From NCBI RefSeq assembly GCF_024509555.1, contig NZ_JAMWEL010000008.1, forward strand, positions 1 to 64,000: DNA of 64,000 nucleotides, written 5' to 3'. The notes under the pieces were generated by a model. The model was not told the DNA's origin. It saw nothing but the letters and a program-made list of their open reading frames with translations, and did not search any database. This document shows positions 58,007 through 64,000 of this stretch, in pieces (the first letter of the stretch is position 1; every line of letters begins with the position of its first letter). The DNA is from Streptococcus suis. Lineage in GTDB: Bacteria; Bacillota; Bacilli; Lactobacillales; Streptococcaceae. The position numbers were made by a program, and so were the translations under genes.

Positions 58007-58645
58007 TTACAGTCTAAAAAACGGATTGAAGTTTTTTTCGTGTCCAACGCTGGTATTTTGACCATGACCGGGATGGACAGTGTAGTGGTTTGGCAGGGTG
58101 AAAATGTGTTCTCGGATACCCGCAATCAAGTCATCGAAGTTACTAGTTGGTAGGTCTGTACGTCCAATGGTTTCCCGGAAGAGAGCATCTCCAGTGACAA
58201 CAGCTTCCGCTTCTGGAAAGATAAAGGAAACACCACCGATGGAGTGGCCTGGTGTTGGCACAACCTTGAAATGAAAACCGTCAAACTGGTAATCTTCTTG
58301 GTATTGGAACATGTGCTCGGCAGGTCGGCAGACCACATTTTCCATATCATCGTGACGAGCTAGGCCAGACAGGTTCATTTCAGGGGTATAAAGCCAGCTA
58401 GCCTCACTTTCAGCCACATAGACAGGTGGGAAATGATAGCTCTCGCGCAAGATATCTAAACTCATAATATGGTCGTAGTGGGTGTGGGTCAGGAGAATGG
58501 CCGCAATTGGTTTGCCAATTTTTTCAATAGTAGCTTGGATTTTAGCCCAGTCGCTTCCTGGGTCAACGACAAGTAGGTGGCTATCATTTTCAATATAGTA
58601 GGTATTTTGAAAGGCAACAGGATTGACAGATTTGTGGATAATCAT
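58007..58645 (-). CDS. MBL-fold hydrolase (glyoxalase II-like)
   Basis: A 212-residue metallo-beta-lactamase-fold protein. The start is taken at 58645 (MIIHKSVNPVAFQNTYYIEN), where GGAG is well placed; five more codons lie upstream. Metal ligands are LTHTHYDHIMS, the His of TPGHSIGG, the Asp of VTGDALF and the final HPGHGQNT. It probably acts on a thioester or similar small molecule. It is transcribed away from the exonuclease-helicase gene. Confidence 0.9.
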   Translation of the reverse strand: MIIHKSVNPVAFQNTYYIENDSHLLVVDPGSDWAKIQATIEKIGKPIAAILLTHTHYDHIMSLDILRESYHFPPVYVAESEASWLYTPEMNLSGLARHDDMENVVCRPAEHMFQYQEDYQFDGFHFKVVPTPGHSIGGVSFIFPEAEAVVTGDALFRETIGRTDLPTSNFDDLIAGIREHIFTLPNHYTVHPGHGQNTSVGHEKNFNPFFRL

Positions 58646-58746
58646 GGTAGTTCTCCTCACAGAAACGGTTTTTATATAAGTAGTCTAACAAAAAAATCCA
58701 GTGACTTCATGGATTTTGTTTGAGGCTTTTTCCTGACGGTCGATTG

Positions 58747-58755
58747 TGCTATAAT
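58747..58755 (+). promoter_or_regulatory. Extended -10 directly before the exonuclease-helicase gene
   Basis: TGCTATAAT is a perfect extended -10. The ATG at 58763 lies 7 bp downstream, about where transcription should begin, and no ribosome binding site is present. Confidence 0.65.
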
Positions 58756-58762
58756 GAACAGT

Positions 58763-61222
58763 ATGAAAGATACGCGAACAAGCAATCGGTATGCCGTTGT
58801 CGATTTGGAAGCAACAGGTACAGGAGCCGATGCAAAAATCATTCAAATCGGGATTGTTCTGGTTGAAAACGGAGAAATCATTGACAGTTACGCAACGGAC
58901 ATCAATCCCTATGAGCTACTAGATGACCATATCAAGAATCTGACAGGTATCACAGACCAACAGCTAAGTCAGGCTCCAGATTTTGGCCAGGTAGCTGGAA
59001 CAATTTATGACAGGATTGGCGATGCTATTTTTGTAGCCCATAATGTCAAGTTTGATGCTAATCTCTTGGCAGAAGCACTCTTTTTTGAAGGCTATGAACT
59101 GTTGACACCGCGTGTAGATACGGTAGAATTATCACAGCTATTTTTCCCGACTTTTGAAAAATACAGCTTGGGAAACCTTGCAGAGCATTTGGAACTTGGT
59201 TTGGACCAGGCCCACACGGCCATATCAGATGCCATGGCTACGGCGCGCTTGCTCATCAAAATTCAAGAGAAAATAAAGAGCTTACCCAGGTCTATTGTTG
59301 AAAAGATTCTTGATTTGGCGGACAATCTGCTCTTTGAATCCCGGATGGTCATTGATGAGATGGTGCCCTATCTATCCGAAACCTTGTCGACCAGTCTAGA
59401 AAGTATTCATGGCTTGGTCTTGAAAAAGCCAGAAAAAGACCAGCCAGCCTATCATCTGTCAGAAGATTTTGCGACCAATATTGCCCTTCTAGGTCTACAC
59501 GAACGAAAAAAACAAACGGCCTTTGCTCAAGTGGTTGAAAAACGATTGGCTGATGTAGAACAAGTGCATTTTATACAGGCTCAGGCAGGCTTGGGAAAGA
59601 CCTACGGTTATCTGCTGCCCTTGCTTGCCAGGTCAGAAAAGCCTCTCTTGGTGACGGTGCCGACCAAGCTCCTTCAAGAGCAGATTATGGAAAAAGAGGG
59701 GAGTAAGCTGAGAGAGATTTTCCATATTTCCATGGCTTCCCTCAAGTCGCCCAAGCATTTTATCAAATTGGATAGTTTTTGGAAAACCTTGCAGCGACAA
59801 GATGACAACCGCTTGGTCAATCAATTTAAAATGCAGGTCCTTGTCTGGCTGACAGAAACTACAACAGGCGATATGGACGAGCTCAAGCAGAAACAACGCT
59901 ACCAAGCCTACTTTGATGAGATTGCCCATGATGGAAACTTGGAACCTGAGAGTCTTTTCTGGGGCCGGGATTTTTGGCAAGGTTTGAATCAGCAAGCCCT
60001 ATCCAGCAGGGTGCTCATTACCAATCATGCCTATTTCCTCAGTCATCTCAAGGACCAAGATCCCCTGATGGATAATCGCTTGGTGGTCATTGATGAGGCT
60101 CAGAAATTCCTCCTAGCTGCCGAAAATCTGGCGACGGATTCTCAGGATTTGACAGCTTACTTGCAGTTACTGCAGAGCAAAAAAGACAAGGCGGATAGGG
60201 TTCTAGACCAACGCCTCTATGAGTCCTGTCAATTTGAGCTCAACCACCTCTTGAATCGTTTTCGCCAGCATGGTCAAAGGGAAATAGCAGATGAAGACTT
60301 AGGTCAACTCAAGCAGAATTTGGCTGAGTTACAGGACATTGACCTGCAGGATCTGGCTCAACTCCTAGACTATTATGACAGTTTTTGGCTGGAAGAAAAG
60401 TATCTTGATGACAAGCGAATTGCTTATTTGCGGGGCTCCAAGGACAGCCTCTTAAATGTGGCTACTTACCTGCCAGATACTAAGATTTTCTGCATCAGCG
60501 CCACCTTGACCATCAGCAAAAAGGTCAGTCTGGCCGACCTACTGGGCTTTGAGCAGGTCACCATGGACTTGCTTCCCACTCAAGCAGTGACCAACCAGCA
60601 ACTCCTTTTTCCGACCGATCTCCCTGACATTCTCACTTGTTCAAAAGAAGAGCATGCAGCCTATTTAGCCCATTCTTTAGGGGAAATAGCAGAGCTGGGC
60701 AGACCGATTTTGGTCTTATTCACCTCTATTTCCCTGCTCTTACAAGTGTCGGATATACTAGAAGACAATGATATTTCTCATCTAGCCCAACACAAGCATG
60801 GCCAGGAAATGACTCTCAAACGCAAATTTGAACGAGGGGAAAGCCAGATTTTACTGGGAACAGGGGTATTCTGGGAGGGAGTTGACTTTGCCAGTCAGGA
60901 CCAATTGATCCAGGTCATTACAAGACTGCCATTCGACAATCCCAAGGACCGTTTTGTCCAGAAAATCAATCACCATCTGCGTGAGCAAGGGAAAAATCCT
61001 TTTTACGATTACAGCTTGCCCATGATGATGATTAAGTTAAAACAAGCCATCGGACGTACCAATCGGCATGACAAACAAGATTCTGTGGTCTTGGTACTAG
61101 ACCCGCGCATCCATACCAAGCGTTATGGTCAGCAAATTCTCTCCTTCTTTGAGGACGTATATACTGTTTTGAAACCAAAAGAGGTAGAAATACTAAAAAC
61201 GGTAGAAGAATTTTTTGAATAA
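58763..61222 (+). CDS. dinG: DnaQ-type exonuclease / DinG-family helicase
   Basis: An 819-residue two-part enzyme of the Gram-positive DinG type. The N-terminal DEDDh exonuclease shows AVVDLEATGTG, AHNVKFDANLL and HTAISDAMATARLL. The superfamily-2 helicase follows with Walker A QAGLGKTYGYLLP, VVIDEAQKF, ISATLTI, LLGTGVFWEGVDF and AIGRTNR. It lacks the Cys cluster of E. coli DinG, as is usual here. An earlier in-frame ATG (58754) lies inside the -10 box, so I choose 58763. A role in DNA repair or clearing of nucleic acid structures is assumed. Confidence 0.92.
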   Translation: MKDTRTSNRYAVVDLEATGTGADAKIIQIGIVLVENGEIIDSYATDINPYELLDDHIKNLTGITDQQLSQAPDFGQVAGTIYDRIGDAIFVAHNVKFDANLLAEALFFEGYELLTPRVDTVELSQLFFPTFEKYSLGNLAEHLELGLDQAHTAISDAMATARLLIKIQEKIKSLPRSIVEKILDLADNLLFESRMVIDEMVPYLSETLSTSLESIHGLVLKKPEKDQPAYHLSEDFATNIALLGLHERKKQTAFAQVVEKRLADVEQVHFIQAQAGLGKTYGYLLPLLARSEKPLLVTVPTKLLQEQIMEKEGSKLREIFHISMASLKSPKHFIKLDSFWKTLQRQDDNRLVNQFKMQVLVWLTETTTGDMDELKQKQRYQAYFDEIAHDGNLEPESLFWGRDFWQGLNQQALSSRVLITNHAYFLSHLKDQDPLMDNRLVVIDEAQKFLLAAENLATDSQDLTAYLQLLQSKKDKADRVLDQRLYESCQFELNHLLNRFRQHGQREIADEDLGQLKQNLAELQDIDLQDLAQLLDYYDSFWLEEKYLDDKRIAYLRGSKDSLLNVATYLPDTKIFCISATLTISKKVSLADLLGFEQVTMDLLPTQAVTNQQLLFPTDLPDILTCSKEEHAAYLAHSLGEIAELGRPILVLFTSISLLLQVSDILEDNDISHLAQHKHGQEMTLKRKFERGESQILLGTGVFWEGVDFASQDQLIQVITRLPFDNPKDRFVQKINHHLREQGKNPFYDYSLPMMMIKLKQAIGRTNRHDKQDSVVLVLDPRIHTKRYGQQILSFFEDVYTVLKPKEVEILKTVEEFFE

Positions 61223-61224
61223 GC

Positions 61225-61250
61225 AAAAGGGAGCGACAAGGCTTCCTTTT
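61225..61250 (+). terminator. Terminator after dinG
   Basis: AAAAGGGAGC (61225-61234) pairs with GCTTCCTTTT (61241-61250; one G-U) around GACAAG. Confidence 0.8.
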
Positions 61251-61342
61251 GTTTCCAGTTTTTTTAATACTACTCATGATTAGGAATCTATTCCCTCTCT
61301 CCTTACCGAATATCATTGATTTTCTTTATGTTTAAAATATGG

Positions 61343-61348
61343 TATAAT
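61343..61348 (+). promoter_or_regulatory. -10 element of the proline operon
   Basis: TATAAT lies 33 bp before proB. No clear -35 at standard spacing is seen. A TTGATT at 61316 is 21 bp away. Confidence 0.5.
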
Positions 61349-61380
61349 TTTCCAAATATTAGTTTTTGTGAGAAGAGATT

Positions 61381-62457
61381 ATGACAGAAAAAACGATTGT
61401 ATTTAAGGTAGGAACCAGCTCTCTGACCCAAGAAAATGGGAGTTTGGATCGAATTAAGATTGCTCGGATTACCAATCAGCTAGCTCAGTTGCACCAGAAG
61501 GGTTACCAGATTGTGCTGGTGACGTCGGGGTCCATTGCTGCTGGTTTTCGGAGATTGGGATTTGACAAGCGGCCAACTAAGATTGCGGAGAAACAGGCTT
61601 CTGCCGCTGTGGGTCAGGGATTACTGATTGAAGAATATACGCAAAATCTGATGAAAGACGGTATTGTGTCAGCTCAGATTTTGCTGACTCAGGATGATTT
61701 TGCGGATGCTAGACGCTATCAGAATGCCTCTCAGGCCTTGCAGGTCTTGCTCAAGCAACGGGCTATTCCCATTATCAATGAAAATGATACCATTGCCATT
61801 GAGGAGATTAAGGTGGGAGACAATGATACCCTGTCTGCTCAGGTGGCTTCCCTCCTGAAAGCGGACCTCTTGGTACTTTTGACAGATGTGGATGGGCTTT
61901 ACACGGCCAATCCTAACAGTGATCCGACTGCCCAGCACTTGCCTGAAATCAAGGAAATTACGGAAGATTTATCTGCCATGGCAGCAGGAGCAGGAACGTC
62001 CAACGGAACGGGTGGCATGACTACCAAATTACAGGCGGCACAGATTGCGACCAAGTCAGGCGTACCTGTCTTTATCTGCTCTTCAAAAGAGGATACTGCT
62101 CTCTTACAAGCAGTCACCCAAGCCAATCGTGGCACCCTCTTTTTAGCAGATGACCATGCAATGAACCAACGCAAGCAGTGGATGGCCTTCTACGCCCGAA
62201 CAGACGCAGCGGTTGAAGTGGATGCAGGAGCCGTAGATGCTATGTTGCACCAAGGTCGCAGTTTGTTAGCTGCGGGTGTCAAAGCCCTTGAAGGCGACTT
62301 TGAAGTGGGGCAGGTCGTGGAAGTTTATAGTCAGGCAGACCACCGTTTGATTGGTAAAGGGCGGGTCAAACTGTCCTCCAAGGACTTACAGGACCAGTTA
62401 GCAAATGGCAGAGCGGAAGGCGTGTTTATTCACCGCAACGATTGGGTTAGTTTATAG
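61381..62457 (+). CDS. proB: Glutamate 5-kinase
   Basis: ProB starts proline synthesis by phosphorylating glutamate. The 358 residues show the amino-acid-kinase start [58 protein letters not shown] and [14 protein letters not shown]-terminal PUA domain is present ([20 protein letters not shown]). The feedback loop that binds proline should lie in the kinase part. It is the first gene of the proB-proA-proC operon. Confidence 0.97.
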   Translation: MTEKTIVFKVGTSSLTQENGSLDRIKIARITNQLAQLHQKGYQIVLVTSGSIAAGFRRLGFDKRPTKIAEKQASAAVGQGLLIEEYTQNLMKDGIVSAQILLTQDDFADARRYQNASQALQVLLKQRAIPIINENDTIAIEEIKVGDNDTLSAQVASLLKADLLVLLTDVDGLYTANPNSDPTAQHLPEIKEITEDLSAMAAGAGTSNGTGGMTTKLQAAQIATKSGVPVFICSSKEDTALLQAVTQANRGTLFLADDHAMNQRKQWMAFYARTDAAVEVDAGAVDAMLHQGRSLLAAGVKALEGDFEVGQVVEVYSQADHRLIGKGRVKLSSKDLQDQLANGRAEGVFIHRNDWVSL

Positions 62458-62458
62458 T

Positions 62459-62503
62459 CATTCAGTATATTTTTTATTGCTTAGACGATGAGCAAACTGA
62501 ATG
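62459..62503 (+). other. Nested hairpin between proB and proA
   Basis: CATTCAGT (62459-62466) pairs with ACTGAATG (62496-62503), enclosing TTGCT/AGCAA (62477-62481/62491-62495). No T run follows, so it is more likely an RNA processing or stability element than a terminator. Confidence 0.55.
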
Positions 62504-62521
62504 TCTAAATAGGAGAAATAT

Positions 62522-63760
62522 ATGACAACAACACAAGTATTATTAGACAGTTTATTGGCCCACAAGGCTTCTATCAACCTAGCGACAACAGAACAGAAAA
62601 ACCAGGCTCTATCAGCCATGGCAGACCAGTTGGTTGCTCAGACTGAGGCAATTTTAGCAGGCAATGCCATTGACATGGAACATGCCCAAGGCAAGATTAG
62701 CCAGGTGATGCAGGATAGATTGCTCCTGACTTCTGAACGAATTGAAGCCATGGCAGATGGCATTCGGGCCTTGATTGGCTTGCCAGATCCTGTCGGGCTA
62801 GTCTTGGAAGAATCCACTCGGGCAGACGGCTTGAACATTTGCAAGAAATCCATTCCCTTTGGTTTGGTGGGAATGATTTACGAAAGCCGACCAAACGTGA
62901 CTTCAGATGCCGCTGCCTTGGCCATCAAGAGTGGTAATGCGGTCATCTTGCGTGGTGGCAAGGAAGCCTTTCATTCGGCTCAGGCCATTGTCACAGCCCT
63001 CAAAGCTGGTTTGGAGCAGGTTGGCCTTTCACCAAAGGTCATCGAGTTAGTCCAAGATACCAGCCGTGCCTCTGCGACAGAGTTGATGACCGCAAAAGGC
63101 AAGATTGACCTCTTGGTGCCACGTGGCGGTGCAGGACTCATTCAAGCCGTCGTTGAAAATGCGACTGTGCCAGTTATAGAAACAGGCACGGGTATCTGCC
63201 ATGTCTATGTGGACAAGGATGCGGACTTGGACAAGGCCTTGCGGATTGTGGTCAATGCTAAAACCAGTCGTCCCTCAGTCTGCAATTCAGCGGAGGTCTT
63301 GCTAGTCCATGAAGAAATTGCCAGCCAGTTCCTACCTCGCTTGGAAGAAGCTCTTTCTGGTCAGGTAGAATTGCGGGCTGACGAGAAGGCTCAGGCTCTG
63401 TTCAACCAATCCACACCAGCAGGCGACCAAGATTTTGACACAGAGTTTCTAGATTATGTCTTGGCAGTTAAAGTCGTTTCAAGTGTGGAAGAAGCTATCA
63501 GCCACATCGCTCAACACTCGACTGGACATAGCGAGGCCATTGTGACGGAAAACAGCCAGACAGCAGATCGTTTCACGCTTTATGTGGATTCTGCGGCAGT
63601 TTATGTCAATGCCTCGACCCGTTTCACAGACGGTGGAGAGTTTGGTTTAGGCTGTGAGCTGGGCATTTCCACCCAGAAGATGCACGCCCGTGGTCCTATG
63701 GGCTTGCGTGAGATGACCACTTACAAGTACATCATCACAGGCGACGGCCACATTCGTTAG
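62522..63760 (+). CDS. proA: Gamma-glutamyl phosphate reductase
   Basis: ProA reduces glutamyl phosphate to glutamate semialdehyde with NADPH. The 412 residues show [36 protein letters not shown] and the nucleophile Cys region [15 protein letters not shown], ending with [11 protein letters not shown]-like ([22 protein letters not shown]). Length is normal. TAGGAG precedes the ATG. proC starts 9 bp after its stop. Confidence 0.97.
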   Translation: MTTTQVLLDSLLAHKASINLATTEQKNQALSAMADQLVAQTEAILAGNAIDMEHAQGKISQVMQDRLLLTSERIEAMADGIRALIGLPDPVGLVLEESTRADGLNICKKSIPFGLVGMIYESRPNVTSDAAALAIKSGNAVILRGGKEAFHSAQAIVTALKAGLEQVGLSPKVIELVQDTSRASATELMTAKGKIDLLVPRGGAGLIQAVVENATVPVIETGTGICHVYVDKDADLDKALRIVVNAKTSRPSVCNSAEVLLVHEEIASQFLPRLEEALSGQVELRADEKAQALFNQSTPAGDQDFDTEFLDYVLAVKVVSSVEEAISHIAQHSTGHSEAIVTENSQTADRFTLYVDSAAVYVNASTRFTDGGEFGLGCELGISTQKMHARGPMGLREMTTYKYIITGDGHIR

Positions 63761-63769
63761 GAGGATAAG

Positions 63770-64000
63770 ATGAAGATTGGATTTATCGGACTGGGCAATA
63801 TGGGAGCGGCATTGGCTCATGCAGTCAGCCAGCTGCCAGAAACCCAGCTCCTCCTCAGCAACCACAACCCAGCAAAAGCCCAGGCTCTTCAAGTTCAGCT
63901 GGGCGGTCAGCTTTTTTCTAATGGGGAAATAGCAGAGCAGGCCGAGGTGATTTTCCTTGGGGTCAAGCCTCACCTGATTCAGTCAGTCTTGTCAGGCTTG
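63770..64000 (+). CDS. proC: Pyrroline-5-carboxylate reductase, N-terminal part (cut by window)
   Basis: ProC carries out the last step to proline. ATG 63770 (MKIGFIGLGNMGAALAHAV) has GGAGG at 63760-63764. The Rossmann motif GLGNMG is followed by SNHNPAKAQAL and VIFLGVKPHLIQSVL, typical of the NAD(P)-binding half. The gene runs off the window after 77 codons. It completes the proB-proA-proC operon. Confidence 0.93.
   Translation, partial: MKIGFIGLGNMGAALAHAVSQLPETQLLLSNHNPAKAQALQVQLGGQLFSNGEIAEQAEVIFLGVKPHLIQSVLSGL

Overview
The window looks like chromosomal DNA of a low-GC streptococcus, most probably Streptococcus suis. The support is gene content: YSIRK-type signal peptides, LPxTG sorting signals, an M26 (IgA-protease/Zmp) zinc metalloprotease, a surface fucosidase with a collagen-like stalk, a pneumococcal-type sus sucrose locus, and ISL3, IS110 and IS1182 elements. 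I see no tRNA, rRNA, prophage or CRISPR array.

Layout. 1-2330: two insertion sequences (the ISL3 element is cut by the window edge) and the remains of a dispersed intergenic repeat. 2583-4903: a PLP aminotransferase facing an alpha/beta-hydrolase-like protein across one shared hairpin terminator. 5042-9580: a Bce-type antimicrobial-peptide sensing and detoxification module (response regulator, short histidine kinase, ABC ATPase, large permease). 9890-11164: a PadR regulator with two small membrane proteins. 11217-13559: a locally GC-rich group with a DUF2829 (Tad2-like) protein, a short-chain dehydrogenase, an acetyltransferase, an ASCH protein and a small unknown. 13680-16645: glmU, a NUDIX hydrolase, a small membrane protein and mtnN, which serve envelope precursors and metabolite salvage. 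16672-18628: a cyclophilin lipoprotein and two small unknowns.

18790-24986 is the sus operon: LacI-type SusR, two permeases, a binding lipoprotein and an intracellular GH32 fructosidase. It carries perfect SusR-type palindromes, cre-like boxes inside both promoters, and a row of hairpins between the second permease gene and the binding-protein gene. 25110-37810 is mostly housekeeping: ftsK, rplK-rplA with a structured leader, pyrH-frr, cvfB, a ketopantoate-reductase-like gene, two tandem D,D-carboxypeptidases and a YozE protein.

38003-57911 is the surface and virulence part. It holds the 2,787-residue M26 metalloprotease with about eleven G5-like modules, a 716-bp intergenic region with repeats and a candidate structured small RNA, phoH, a secreted M13 peptidase lipoprotein, an acetyltransferase, a decayed IS1182 transposase, and the fucosidase/collagen-like wall protein, whose promoter carries a cre-like box. 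58007-64000 returns to core genes: an MBL hydrolase, a DnaQ/DinG exonuclease-helicase and the proline operon proB-proA-proC (proC cut by the window end).

The strongest candidates for something undescribed are three. (1) 46779-47015 holds a structured RNA with its own promoter, in which a G9 run fills the -35/-10 spacer and could make it phase variable. (2) 32188-32269, between frr and cvfB, has two hairpins whose loops are perfectly complementary. (3) A dispersed intergenic repeat has a conserved 29-nt loop and a stem that shows a compensatory change between copies.
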